Source of the DNA: Streptomyces sp. CB01201
GTDB taxonomy: Bacteria; Actinomycetota; Actinomycetes; Streptomycetales; Streptomycetaceae
NCBI RefSeq assembly: GCF_002803085.1
Contig: NZ_NNBJ01000017.1
Location: forward strand, 121,733-185,732
Reading direction: 5' to 3'
Length of the DNA stretch: 64,000 nt
The notes under the pieces: model-generated
Databases searched by the model: none
Seen by the model: only the letters and a program-made list of their open reading frames with translations
Told to the model about the DNA's origin: nothing
Part shown: piece after piece, positions 51,512-60,384 of the stretch
Layout of the letters: every line of letters begins with the position of its first letter
How positions within the stretch are numbered: the stretch's first letter is position 1
Translations under genes and position numbers: made by a program

Positions 51512-52918
51512 TCACCTGTACTCCGCGAGCCTGCGGCTGATGCCGACGCCGGCCCCGGCCGCCGCGAGCACCGCAAGCAGCGCCGCACCCAGCGGGAGGC
51601 CCGTCAGGGCGCCGTGTCCGTCGGAGGCGGCCGCGGTGAACTGGGTCTGCTCGTGGGCGATCGCCGAGTCGAGCTCCTTGTCCACCTGGTCGAAGCACTC
51701 GCCGGTGGAGCCCTTCGCGCCGATGACCTGGGTCAGCGCGCCGTCGTAGTCGCCCTTGTCGTCCGTCGTGCGGGCCGCGGTGTGGCGCTTGCGCCACTCG
51801 TTCATGTCACTGACGGCCTGCACGACGGGGGCCTTGCCCGCCGTGTCGTCGGCGAGGCCCCTGGCGGCGTCCAGCTTGTCGTTCAAGGACGCCATCTCCT
51901 TGGTGAACTCCGCCTCGTACAGGTCCTTGCCGTCCGGCGTGAGCACCGCGCCCCGGGCCACCAGCGTCAGGTTCTCGTTGGCGCGGGCCTGGAGCGAGCT
52001 GATCCGGGCGTCGTTGAGGACCTTCAGGGACTCCTGGCCGTGGGCCCGCGAGGTCGACAGGTCCGAGGAGGCCACCGCGTGCCCCACCACCAGCCAGAGC
52101 AGCACCACCGTGGCGGCCGCGGTCGCGCCGAGCAGGCCGTGGTTGAACACCCGGTTGGTGCGCAGGTAGTTGCGCCGCTGGACCGCCACGAGTCCGGCGA
52201 GGGCCACCACGCCGAGCGCGATCGCCGCGTACGGCCAGGTGTCCGCCTGGTCGTAGTCGTCGTAGAGGCGGCCCGTCTCGGCCTCGTACAGCTTCTGGGC
52301 CGCGGGCAGCAGGCTGGTGCTCATCTTCTGGTTGGCGAAGCGCAGATAGGCGCCGCCGACCGGGAAGCCCTGCCGGTTGTTGGCGCGGGCCTGCTCGACC
52401 AGGCCGTTGTAGAGCGGCAGTTGCTCGTTGAGGGTGGCTATCTGCTGGGCCGACTCGGCGGACCCCGAGGTGTTCGCCGCCGCCTTCACCAGCAGGCGGG
52501 AGGCGGTCGCGATGTCCGTGTCGTACCGCTTGCGCACGTCCAGCGGCTCCTGGCCGCCCGCCAGGAATCCGCTCGCGGCTGCCGTGTCGGCGTCGGCCAG
52601 GGAGCGGTAGATGGAGGCGGCGTCCGCGCTCAGCGGCTGGCTGCGGCTCACCACGTCGCTCGCCGCGGCCGAGCGGTCCGAGACCTCCCAGGCGGTGATC
52701 CCGCCGAAGGCCACGACGAGCACCGCCACCACCGCGCCCATGATCCACAGGCGGCCGGGTTCGGTCGTCGCGGCGGCGCGCAGCCGCTCCCGCGTCTCGG
52801 CCCAGGCCCGGCGCGTGCCGGGCCGTGGCTGCGGCTGTGGCTGTGGCTGTGGCTGTGGCGCGGACCGGGTCGCGGACTCCCGCGTCCCCGGTTCGCGCAC
52901 GTTCGGCGGATTCGCCAC
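51512..52918 (-). CDS. glnX: GlnX-like four-TM sensor protein
   Basis: This 468-aa protein has four TM segments: WIMGAVVAVLVVAFGGITAW, WPYAAIALGVVALAGLVAV, HGLLGATAAATVVLLWLVVG and PLGAALLAVLAAAGAGVGI. Two large extracellular helical domains lie between 1-2 and 3-4. That is the GlnX architecture, the membrane partner that couples GlnH to PknG in mycobacteria. The N-terminus carries (Pro-Gln) repeats coded by GGCTGT hexamers at about 52829-52860, likely cytoplasmic. GTG 52918 has GGAGGTCAG directly upstream, so it begins the operon. The operon order glnX-glnH-x-pknG-PP2C-vWA-FHA is continuous on one strand. Confidence 0.87.
   Translation of the reverse strand: MANPPNVREPGTRESATRSAPQPQPQPQPQPRPGTRRAWAETRERLRAAATTEPGRLWIMGAVVAVLVVAFGGITAWEVSDRSAAASDVVSRSQPLSADAASIYRSLADADTAAASGFLAGGQEPLDVRKRYDTDIATASRLLVKAAANTSGSAESAQQIATLNEQLPLYNGLVEQARANNRQGFPVGGAYLRFANQKMSTSLLPAAQKLYEAETGRLYDDYDQADTWPYAAIALGVVALAGLVAVQRRNYLRTNRVFNHGLLGATAAATVVLLWLVVGHAVASSDLSTSRAHGQESLKVLNDARISSLQARANENLTLVARGAVLTPDGKDLYEAEFTKEMASLNDKLDAARGLADDTAGKAPVVQAVSDMNEWRKRHTAARTTDDKGDYDGALTQVIGAKGSTGECFDQVDKELDSAIAHEQTQFTAAASDGHGALTGLPLGAALLAVLAAAGAGVGISRRLAEYR
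52829..52860. repeat. (GGCTGT)n hexamer repeat within glnX
   Basis: GGCTGT is repeated about five times and encodes alternating Pro-Gln at the cytoplasmic N-terminus of the GlnX-like protein. Such tracts may vary in length between strains. Confidence 0.8.
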
Positions 52919-53116
52919 CTGACCTCCCCCTCGGTCGCTGCCTAGGCAGTATGGCCGCAGGGACCGACAACCATCCAGGGTTGTCTGGATCTTGTTACCT
53001 GCCGCACGCGCCCCTCGGGGTGCCCGGTGGGCCCCCTCGCCCCTGTCCTGCCTCCCCACCATGTATACGCAAGGGCGATCCCATCGGTTCCCCTCAGGCC
53101 CACCCGATCTCGGGAG

Positions 53117-54091
53117 CTACGCGTACCGGCCCCGCAGCCGCGCGTGGACATCGGCGGGCGCCGACAGGTGGTCCAGGCCGAGCAGCCCCGCGCCGAGCAC
53201 CGGCGAGGCGGTCACCACGAGCGGCTCCGCCTTGGGTGCCCGGACGGCCAGCAACTCCCGCACCCCGGCGTCGAGTCGCGGATGCCGGGCCGCGAGCACG
53301 CTGCCCCCGAGCAGTACCGGCGTCGGCACATCGAGCAGGCCGAGCCGGTCCAGGGCGACCGTCGCGAGCGCCACGACCTCCTCGGCCTGCCGGTCCACGA
53401 GGGAACGCGCCACCGCGTCCCCGGCCGCCGCGACCTCGAAAAGCACCGGGCTCAACTCGTGGCGGCGCACGAACGGAAGCTTCCCCAGGTGCAGCGCCTC
53501 GATCAGCTCGTACATCGAGGCGAGCCCGAAGTGGGCGGGCAGCGCGGTCGCGAGCGCGGTCGGGGCGCCCCGGCCGTCCTCGGCGCGTGCCGCGAAGAAC
53601 AGCGCCTCCTCGGCGAGGCCGCCGCCCCCGCCCCAGTCCCCGGAGATCTTCCCGATCGCGGGGAAGCGGGCGGTCCGTCCGTCCGGGGTCATGCCGACGC
53701 AGTTGATGCCCGCGCCGCACACCACCGCGACCCCGCGCGGCTCGGCGCCGCTGGGCAGCCCGGCGCGCAGTATCGCGAAGGTGTCGTTGTACACCCGCAC
53801 CGACCCGCCCCAGCCGCGTGCCTCCAGCGCGGCCGCCAACTCCCGCTCCTCCACGGGCAGATCGGCGTTGGCCAGACACGCCGAGACGTGGGAGACCCGC
53901 AGCGGTCCCGGGACGCCGGAGGCGCGATGTGCCTCCTCCACCGTGGCGGCCAGCACGCGCAGGGCCACCTCGACCCCCACCGCCGGCGGCCGGAAGCCGC
54001 CGCCCCGGGCCGCGCCGAGCACCGTGCCGTCCGCGTCGATCAGGGCCACGTCGGTCTTGCTGTTGCCGGCGTCGATCGCCAGCACACTCAT
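53117..54091 (-). CDS. csnK: BadF/BadG-type sugar kinase CsnK
   Basis: This 324-aa ASKHA kinase opens MSVLAIDAGNSKTDVALIDADG (phosphate-1). It has CGAGINCVGMTPDGRTARFPAIGKISGDWGGGG, the adenosine-type GGSVLAARHP, and an overall match to N-acetylglucosamine kinases. As the last gene of the csn operon it should phosphorylate imported glucosamine sugars. It overlaps csnH by 4 bp. In S. coelicolor the csnR-csnE-csnF-csnG-csnH-csnK operon handles chitosan oligosaccharides; gene order and families here are the same. Confidence 0.88.
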   Translation of the reverse strand: MSVLAIDAGNSKTDVALIDADGTVLGAARGGGFRPPAVGVEVALRVLAATVEEAHRASGVPGPLRVSHVSACLANADLPVEERELAAALEARGWGGSVRVYNDTFAILRAGLPSGAEPRGVAVVCGAGINCVGMTPDGRTARFPAIGKISGDWGGGGGLAEEALFFAARAEDGRGAPTALATALPAHFGLASMYELIEALHLGKLPFVRRHELSPVLFEVAAAGDAVARSLVDRQAEEVVALATVALDRLGLLDVPTPVLLGGSVLAARHPRLDAGVRELLAVRAPKAEPLVVTASPVLGAGLLGLDHLSAPADVHARLRGRYA

Positions 54092-55353
54092 GCCCACGAA
54101 AGGTGCTCCCGGTTGTGCGCGATCAGCCGGTCGGTGAGCCCGTCGGCGTAGTCGTACTGCCCGACCAGCGGATGTGCGAGCAGCGCCCGGAACACCCGGT
54201 CGCGCCCGCCGCGCAGGGCGGCCTCCAGCGCGAGGTCCTCGTAGGCGGTGACATGGGCGATCAACCCCGCGTACAGCGGGTCGAGTTCGGGCACCGCGAG
54301 CGGCACCGCGCCGGTCCCGTCCACCCGGGCCGGCACCTCGATGACGGCGTCGTCCGCGAGGAAGGGCAGCGTGCCGTTGTTGTACGTGTTCACGACCTGC
54401 ACGGGGCTGCCCCCGTTGCCGAGCAGCGAGGCCGCGAGGTCGACGGCCGCCTCCGAGTAGAAGGCGCCGCCGCGCTTGGCGAGCAGCTCCGGCTTCTCGT
54501 CCAGCGTCGGATCGCCGTACATCGCCAGCAACTGCCGCTCCATCGCGGCGACTTCGGCGGCCCGCGACGGCTTGGTGCCGAGCTCGCGCACCACCTCGTC
54601 GTGCGCGTAGAAGTACCGCAGGTAGTACGAGGGCACCACCCCGAGCCGGTCGAGGACCTGCCGGGGCAGGCGCAGGTCGTCGGCGATGGTGTCGCCGTGC
54701 TCGGCGAGGAGCTTCGGCAGGACGTTCTCGCCCTCGGGCCCACCCAGGCGCACCCCGAGTTCCCAGGTGAGGTGGTTGAGGCCGACGTGGTCCAGGTGGA
54801 CTTCGGCGGGTGTGACCTGGAGCAGCGCCGCGAACTTGCGCTGGAGCCCGATGGCCACGTTGCACAGGCCGACCGCCTTGTGCCCGGCCTGGAGCAGGGC
54901 GCGGGTCACGATGCCGACGGGATTGGTGAAGTCGATGATCCAGGCGTCCGGGTTGGTGCGGCGTACGCGCTCGGCGATGTCGAGGACCACCGGCACGGTC
55001 CGCAGCGCCTTGGCGAGGCCGCCCGCGCCGGTCGTCTCCTGGCCCACACAGCCGCATTCCAGCGGCCAGGTCTCGTCCTGCTGGCGGGCCGCCTGGCCGC
55101 CGACGCGCAGCTGGAGCAGCACCGCGTCCGCGCCCTCCACGCCCGCGTCCAGGTCGGAGGTGGTGACGATCCTCCCCGGATGGTCCTGCTTGGCGAAGAT
55201 GCGGCGGGCGAGCCCGCCCACGAGGTCCAGGCGGTCGGCGGCCGGGTCGATGAGGACGAGCTCGCTGATGGGCAGCGTGTCCCGCAACCGGGCGAATCCG
55301 TCGATGAGTTCGGGGGTGTAGGTGGACCCGCCCCCTACTACTGCGAGCTTCAT
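54088..55353 (-). CDS. csnH: GH4 family glycosidase CsnH
   Basis: This 421-aa NAD- and Mn-dependent GH4 enzyme starts MKLAVVGGGSTYTPELIDGFAR (NAD site). It has the metal and catalytic residues in DFTNPVGIVTRAL, GLCNVAIG (Cys), LDHVGLNHLTW (His) and SYYLRYFYAHDEV. GH4 cleaves by an NAD-assisted elimination mechanism, and many family members act on 6-phosphosugars. Beside a kinase and an ABC importer for glucosamine oligosaccharides, it probably cleaves (phosphorylated) dimers in the cytoplasm. It starts 6 bp after csnG and overlaps csnK by 4 bp. Confidence 0.92.
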   Translation of the reverse strand: MKLAVVGGGSTYTPELIDGFARLRDTLPISELVLIDPAADRLDLVGGLARRIFAKQDHPGRIVTTSDLDAGVEGADAVLLQLRVGGQAARQQDETWPLECGCVGQETTGAGGLAKALRTVPVVLDIAERVRRTNPDAWIIDFTNPVGIVTRALLQAGHKAVGLCNVAIGLQRKFAALLQVTPAEVHLDHVGLNHLTWELGVRLGGPEGENVLPKLLAEHGDTIADDLRLPRQVLDRLGVVPSYYLRYFYAHDEVVRELGTKPSRAAEVAAMERQLLAMYGDPTLDEKPELLAKRGGAFYSEAAVDLAASLLGNGGSPVQVVNTYNNGTLPFLADDAVIEVPARVDGTGAVPLAVPELDPLYAGLIAHVTAYEDLALEAALRGGRDRVFRALLAHPLVGQYDYADGLTDRLIAHNREHLSWA

Positions 55354-55359
55354 GTGTGG

Positions 55360-56265
55360 TCAGCCCTTCACTCCGGTCAGTGTGACGCCCTCGACGAATG
55401 CCTTCTGTGCGAAGAAGAAGACGACGATCACAGGGGCCATGACCAGAACGGTCGCGGCCATGGTCAGGTTCCAGTCGGTATGGTGCGCGCCCTTGAAGGA
55501 CTCCAGGCCGTAGCTCAGCGTCCAGGACGCCGGCGTGTCGGACGCGTAGATCTGCGGTCCGAAGTAGTCGTTCCAGGCGTAGAAGAACTGGAAGAGCGCG
55601 ACGGCGGCGATGCCCGGCCGGGCCATCGGCAGCACCACCTTGATCAGCGTCCTGAACTCCCCGCACCCGTCGACCTTCGCGGCGTCCAGGTACTCGTTGG
55701 GGATGGTCATCAGGAACTGCCGCAGCAGGAAGATGGTGAACGCGTCGCCGAACGCCAGCGGGATGATCAGCGGCCACAGCGTGCCGGCCATGTCCAGCTG
55801 CTTCGCCCAGAACAGGTACATCGGGATGATGACGACCTGCGGCGGCAGCATCATCATCGAGATGACCAGCATCAGCGACAGATTGCGGCCGCGGAAGCGG
55901 AACTTGGCGAGCGCGTAGGCCACCGGCACCGACGACACCACGCTGAGCACGGTGCCGAGCCCGGCGTAGAGCAGGGTGTTCTTCCACCAGGTCAAGAAGC
56001 CCGGGGTGTCGAACACCTTGCGGTAGTTGGACCAGGCCCAGTGGTGCGGGATCAGGTCCCGGGTCAGGGTCTGCTGGTTGTCCATCAAGGAGGTCAGCAG
56101 CAGGAAGACGAAGGGCAGCACGAAGAACAGCGCGGCCGCGACGCCGAGCGAGTGCACCGCGATCCACTGCAACAGAGCCTTGCGGCGGGCCACCTTGGCC
56201 GCGGGGCTGACGGCCCCGGTCTTCGGCGCCTCGGGTGCCTCCGGTGTCTCCAGGGCGTACGTCAT
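55360..56265 (-). CDS. csnG: Sugar ABC permease CsnG (MalG type)
   Basis: This 301-aa permease has six TM helices (first: HSLGVAAALFFVLPFVFLLLTSLM) and the coupling loop EYLDAAKVDGCGEFRTLIKVVLPMARPGI, the EAA motif. It belongs to the MalG/CUT1 group and pairs with CsnF. ATG 56265 is favoured by AGGTGA 5-6 bp upstream; GTG 56274 overlaps the csnF end (56267). In Streptomyces such CUT1 importers usually share the genomic ATPase MsiK, since no ATPase gene lies in the operon. Confidence 0.9.
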   Translation of the reverse strand: MTYALETPEAPEAPKTGAVSPAAKVARRKALLQWIAVHSLGVAAALFFVLPFVFLLLTSLMDNQQTLTRDLIPHHWAWSNYRKVFDTPGFLTWWKNTLLYAGLGTVLSVVSSVPVAYALAKFRFRGRNLSLMLVISMMMLPPQVVIIPMYLFWAKQLDMAGTLWPLIIPLAFGDAFTIFLLRQFLMTIPNEYLDAAKVDGCGEFRTLIKVVLPMARPGIAAVALFQFFYAWNDYFGPQIYASDTPASWTLSYGLESFKGAHHTDWNLTMAATVLVMAPVIVVFFFAQKAFVEGVTLTGVKG

Positions 56266-56266
56266 G

Positions 56267-57211
56267 TCACTCACCTGCCTGGATCAGTCCGCCGCGGCGC
56301 TTCATGAGGAGCGCCGTGAAGACCATGGAGAGGGCGAACAGGACAAGGGCGACCACGCACGCCGAGCCGTAGTCGAAGCGCTGGAAGCCCAGGTTGTAGA
56401 CGAGCTGGGGCAGGGTCAGCGTCGACTTGTCGGGGTAGCCGGGCTCGAACTGCTGGCCCGAGTTGCCGATGATGCCGGAGGCGACCTTGCCCGCCACCAG
56501 CGGCTGGGTGTAGCTCTGCATCGCCTGGATGACGCCGGTGACCACGGCGAACATCACGATGGGCGAGATGTTCGGCAGGGTGACGTAGCGGAACCGCTGC
56601 CAGGGCGAGGCGCCGTCCAGTTCGGCGGCCTCGTACTGCTCCTTGGGCACGTCGAGCAGCGCGGCCATGAAGATGACCATGAGGTCGCCGACGCCCCACA
56701 CCGCCAGCAGGGTGAGCGCGGGCTTGGACCAGGACGGGTCGGTGAACCAGTCCGGGGCCGGGATGCCCAGGTCGCCCAGGAGCGAATTGACCGGCCCGGT
56801 ACCGGGGTTGAGCAGGAAGACGAAGCCCAGCGTGGCCGCGACCGGCGGGGCGAGGTAGGGCAGGTAGAACAGCGTGCGGAAGAGTCCCACCCCCGTCCTG
56901 ATCTTGGTGATCAGCATCCCGACGCCGAGCCCGAACACCACCCGGCAGGCGACCATCACGACGACCAGCCACAGCGTGTTGCGCAGGGCGGGCCAGAACA
57001 GCGGGTAGTCGCCGAACACGTACGACCAGTTCTTGAGGCCGTCGAAGGTGGCCGCGCCGAATCCGTCGTAGTGCGTGAAGGAGAAGTAGAGCGTGGAGAT
57101 CAGCGGGTAGGCGAAGAAGACGGCGAACCCGATCAGCCAGGGCGACAGGAACGCCAGGGTGCGCAGCGCCGAGCGGCGGTGCTTGGAGCGCAGTGTGTAC
57201 GTGGTGCTCAT
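56267..57211 (-). CDS. csnF: Sugar ABC permease CsnF (MalF type)
   Basis: This 314-aa permease has six TM helices: first TLAFLSPWLIGFAVFFAYPLISTLYFSF, last CVVALVLFALSMVFTALLM. It has the MalF-type EAA loop KEQYEAAELDGASPWQRFRYVTLPNISPIV. It forms the channel with CsnG for glucosamine oligosaccharides delivered by CsnE. It ends adjacent to csnG and begins 7 bp after csnE ends, so the three importer genes are one unit. Confidence 0.92.
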   Translation of the reverse strand: MSTTYTLRSKHRRSALRTLAFLSPWLIGFAVFFAYPLISTLYFSFTHYDGFGAATFDGLKNWSYVFGDYPLFWPALRNTLWLVVVMVACRVVFGLGVGMLITKIRTGVGLFRTLFYLPYLAPPVAATLGFVFLLNPGTGPVNSLLGDLGIPAPDWFTDPSWSKPALTLLAVWGVGDLMVIFMAALLDVPKEQYEAAELDGASPWQRFRYVTLPNISPIVMFAVVTGVIQAMQSYTQPLVAGKVASGIIGNSGQQFEPGYPDKSTLTLPQLVYNLGFQRFDYGSACVVALVLFALSMVFTALLMKRRGGLIQAGE

Positions 57212-57218
57212 GGCCGGC

Positions 57219-58556
57219 CTACTTCGCCTGCGCGATCGCGGCGTCGATCTCCTGGGCGGTCTTGGCGAGCCCCGCCTTGATGTCGGTCTGCTTGCCGCTC
57301 TCGATGTCGTAGCCGAGGTTCTGCAACGACACCAGGTACTGACCGCCGTTGACGGACGCCGGGGAGGTGGTGGAGTTCGGGTTCTGCGCGATGTCCAGGA
57401 AGGTCTTGAAGCGCGGATCGGCTTGCAGCCTGGGCGACTTGAGGGCGGCGAGGGTGGAGGGCACGTTGTGGATCGCGTTGGCGAAGTTCACCACCGCGTC
57501 CGTGTCGGTGGTCAGGAACTTCACCAGCTCCCAGGCCGCGTTCTGCTTCTTCGAGGTGGCGGCGATGCCCGCGATGGTGCCGGTCAGATAGCCCTTGCCG
57601 TGCGTGTCCTTCTGGTCGTCGGGGACCGGCAGCGGCGCCACTCCGATGTCGAACTTGGGCTTGCTGTCCAGCGCCATGCCGAGCCGCCACTCACCGTCCA
57701 TGGCCATCGCGACCTGGCCGGTGTTGAACGGATTGGTGTCGCCGTACTCCTCACCGAAGGAGGAGCGGTACTTCTCCAGCTTGGCGAAGCCGCCGAGGCC
57801 GTCCACGAGCTGCTTCTGGAAGGCGAGGCCCTTCTCGAACGCCGGGTCCTTGGCGATGTTCGACTTGCCGCTCGCGTCGAAGTACGTCGGCGACCACTGC
57901 GCCAGGTAGTGCTCGGTCGTCGTCTCGTAGGCGTGGTAGTTCGGCATGAAGCCGAGCTGCTCGTAGGAGTCGCCCTTGGGCTTGGTCAGCGCCTTGGCGT
58001 CCGCCTCGAACTCCGACCAGGTGGTGGGCGGGGCGTCGATCCCGGCCGCCTTGAAGGCGTCCTTGTTGTAGTAGAGGGCGTAGGAATCCCCGAGCAGCGG
58101 CAGCGAGCAGCGCTTGCCCTGGAACTGGGTGTACTCGTTCATGGTCTTCGGGAACGTCTTCGCCGGGTCGATGCCGTCCTTCTTCAGGAACGGGGCGAGG
58201 TCGACGAAGGCGTTGGACGAACAGAACTTGCCGACGTTGTTCGTGGTGAACGACGACACCACGTCCGGGGCGTTGGAACCGCCCGCACGCAGCGCCTGGT
58301 TGATCTTGTCGTCGTTGATGTTGCCGACGACCTTGACATGGATGTTGGGGTGCGCGCTCTGGAAGGCGTCCACCTCGGCCTGGATGGCCTTGACCTCGTT
58401 GGGTGCGCTCCAGCCGTGCCAGAAGGTGATCGTCGTGTCCTTGGACGCGTCGTCCTTGGCGCTGGTGTTGCTCTGGCCCGTACAGGCGGAGGCGAACAGG
58501 GCTATGGAGGCGGTCGCGGCCAGTACGGCGGCGGACTTCCGGCTGAATGCGGGCAT
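57219..58556 (-). CDS. csnE: Sugar-binding lipoprotein CsnE
   Basis: This 445-aa family-1 solute-binding protein has signal peptide MPAFSRKSAAVLAATASIAL and lipobox FASAC (Cys about 25). The mature part begins with a linker and TITFWHGWSAPNEVKAIQAEVDAF, then the two-lobe fold (GDSYALYYNKDAFKAAGID, FNTGQVAMAMDGEWRLG, GGQYLVSLQNLGYD). It should capture chitosan oligosaccharides at the outer membrane face and pass them to CsnFG. ATG 58556 is 154 bp from csnR. Confidence 0.92.
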   Translation of the reverse strand: MPAFSRKSAAVLAATASIALFASACTGQSNTSAKDDASKDTTITFWHGWSAPNEVKAIQAEVDAFQSAHPNIHVKVVGNINDDKINQALRAGGSNAPDVVSSFTTNNVGKFCSSNAFVDLAPFLKKDGIDPAKTFPKTMNEYTQFQGKRCSLPLLGDSYALYYNKDAFKAAGIDAPPTTWSEFEADAKALTKPKGDSYEQLGFMPNYHAYETTTEHYLAQWSPTYFDASGKSNIAKDPAFEKGLAFQKQLVDGLGGFAKLEKYRSSFGEEYGDTNPFNTGQVAMAMDGEWRLGMALDSKPKFDIGVAPLPVPDDQKDTHGKGYLTGTIAGIAATSKKQNAAWELVKFLTTDTDAVVNFANAIHNVPSTLAALKSPRLQADPRFKTFLDIAQNPNSTTSPASVNGGQYLVSLQNLGYDIESGKQTDIKAGLAKTAQEIDAAIAQAK

Positions 58557-58710
58557 GGCGGTGTCTCCCGGGGAGGGGGCTGGGGGCAAGGGGTGCTTGG
58601 CGGGCGGGGGTTGGCGTGGACGCGGGGTCGCGGGTGGGGGCGGGGCGGGCGAAGGGTGGTGGCTCTGCGCGAGGTGGCGGGTGGGGCGGGGTCGATCGAG
58701 GGATGGTGGC

Positions 58711-59913
58711 TCAGCGCGAGGTGTCGAAGACCTCGTCGCGCGTGGTGGCGAGCGCGGACTCCAACGCACCGCGCAGCACGGGAAGTTGGGTCACCTCACC
58801 GATGACGAGCCGGGGGCGGGAGGCAGCCAGCTCACCGAGTTCCGTCTGGACGAGTTCGCGCAGCGGCTCGCCCCCGGCGGCGAGCAGCCCGCCGGAAAGG
58901 ACGACGAGCTCGGGGTCGAGCACGGCGACGAGGGAGGCGAGGCCGGTCGCGAGGCCGGTCGCGAAGGCCTGGAAGAGGCGCCGTTCGGGACCGTCCCCGG
59001 CCTCGGCGCAGCGCGCGATCAGGGCGGCGGCCACGTCATTGACGCTGCCGCCCGGGATGTCGGTGACACCCAGCTTCCGGGCGATCCGGGGGAGCGCCTG
59101 ACCGCCGGCCAGCTCCTGGAAGCCACCCGAGTTCGCCTTGGTGACATGCCGTACGAGCGGGGCCCCCGGTACCGGCAGGAACCCGACCTCGCCCGCGCCG
59201 CCGGTGAAGCCGCGGTGCAGCCGCCCGCCGATCACGAGGGCGGCGCCCAGGCCGCCCTCGTTCCAGAGCAGTACGAAGTCGTCGTGGTCCCGGGCCGCGC
59301 CCAGGCGCTGTTCGGCGATGGCCGCGAGGTTGACGTCGTTCTCGTACTCGACCGGCATCGGCAGGGCCGCGGCCAGCTCGTCGAGCAGCGTGGGGGAGTG
59401 CCAGCCCGGCAGGTGGGAGGCGTAGCGCAGCCGTCCGGTGCCGGGGTCGAAGGCGCCCGGGGTGCCGATGACGACCCGGTGCAGATCACCCCGGACGAGC
59501 CCGGCCGCCTTGGCCGCGCCGTCCAGCGCGCCGGTCACCTGCCGCACCGCGGACTCTGCGCGCCGCCCCGGGGTCGCGACCTCGAACTCCCCGACGACAC
59601 TGCCCGCCACATCGGCGACGGCGGCGCGGATCCGCTCGGGCGTCACGTCAACTCCCGCGACGTGGGCGGCGGTCGCGTTGACCGCGTACAACTGGGCGTT
59701 GGGCCCCGGCCGCCCCTCGGTCGTGCCGGTGGCGACGACGAGCCCGGCGGCCTCAAGGCGGGCGAGGAGCTGGGACGCGGTGGGCTTGGAAAGCCCGGTG
59801 AGCTTCCCGATCCGGGTCCGCGAGAGGGGCCCGTGCGCCAGCAGCAGATCGAGCGCGGCCCGGTCGTTCATCGCGCGGAGTACGCGCGGAGTCCCCGGGG
59901 TGGTACCGGCCAC
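58711..59913 (-). CDS. csnR: ROK family repressor CsnR
   Basis: This 400-aa ROK protein has an N-terminal winged helix (ALDLLLAHGPLSRTRIGKLTGLSKPTASQLLARLEAAGLV) and an ASKHA domain with VIGTPGAFDPGTG and GGLGAALVIGGRLHRGFTGGAGEVGFLP. The downstream CxCGxxGC zinc motif of kinase-type ROK proteins is absent, so it is a regulator without kinase function. GTG 59913 has GGGGGA 6 bp upstream and gives family length; the frame runs open to 60027. An AGGAAAGTTTCCT palindrome lies 70 bp upstream, as reported for CsnR control of chitosan genes. First gene of the csn operon. Confidence 0.9.
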   Translation of the reverse strand: MAGTTPGTPRVLRAMNDRAALDLLLAHGPLSRTRIGKLTGLSKPTASQLLARLEAAGLVVATGTTEGRPGPNAQLYAVNATAAHVAGVDVTPERIRAAVADVAGSVVGEFEVATPGRRAESAVRQVTGALDGAAKAAGLVRGDLHRVVIGTPGAFDPGTGRLRYASHLPGWHSPTLLDELAAALPMPVEYENDVNLAAIAEQRLGAARDHDDFVLLWNEGGLGAALVIGGRLHRGFTGGAGEVGFLPVPGAPLVRHVTKANSGGFQELAGGQALPRIARKLGVTDIPGGSVNDVAAALIARCAEAGDGPERRLFQAFATGLATGLASLVAVLDPELVVLSGGLLAAGGEPLRELVQTELGELAASRPRLVIGEVTQLPVLRGALESALATTRDEVFDTSR

Positions 59914-59982
59914 GACGAATCCCCCTGCCCTTGCGGCCCGCGTGCGGACCCGGTTGCCCAGTTGCCCTGTCCCAACACTGTT

Positions 59983-59995
59983 AGGAAAGTTTCCT
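59983..59995. promoter_or_regulatory. CsnR-type operator AGGAAA-G-TTTCCT
   Basis: A perfect 13-bp palindrome with TTAGGAAAGTTTCCTGTT context, centred 76 bp upstream of the csnR start. The half-site AGGAAA and one-base centre match the chitosanase/csn operator as I recall it. I found no second copy before csnE (58557-58710). Confidence 0.8.
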
Positions 59996-60027
59996 GTTGG
60001 TTGGGAGGAACGTAGGGCGCCCGTCAT

Positions 60028-60384
60028 CGGCCCGTCAATGGGCGTGCGCCGCCGGGGGCGCGGCGGCTACCAAAGCGTTATGTGCGGGGCGGGCGTCCCG
60101 GGCGGCCCTGGCTCAGCTCTGCGGGCGGCCGCCCACGGGGCCGGCGACGACGGTGTGGGCGGCCAGGTGGGGGGCCGATGCCCTCGTAACCGCGTGGGGG
60201 CATCCCCAACTCGCGTGCGCGGCAACACTGTTGGTCCGCGAACTGTCCCAGGCCCGACGGACGGGCACGCCCCCGACGGCCGGGACGGCGGGGGCGGCGG
60301 GGGCGGCGGGGGCGGCGGGGGCGGCCAAGGCGGCCAGGATCGGCAGGAGGACGGCCAGGATCGTCTGGAGGGCCACCAGGATCG
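60028..60384. other. Intergenic region with G-rich repeats
   Basis: Bases 60287-60325 carry four or more tandem GGCGGGGGC units. Next to them CCAGGATCG recurs at 60335, 60355 and 60377. On the minus strand a reading frame just after the SRPBCC stop encodes a hydrophobic run (VALQTILAVLLPILAALAAP) followed by Ala-Pro repeats; it has no ribosome site and I do not call it a gene. Confidence 0.5.

Noticed and set aside
60113..60380. Hydrophobic Ala-Pro-rich frame after the SRPBCC stop
   Set aside because: Produced by GGCGGGGGC and CCAGGATCG DNA repeats; no ribosome site.
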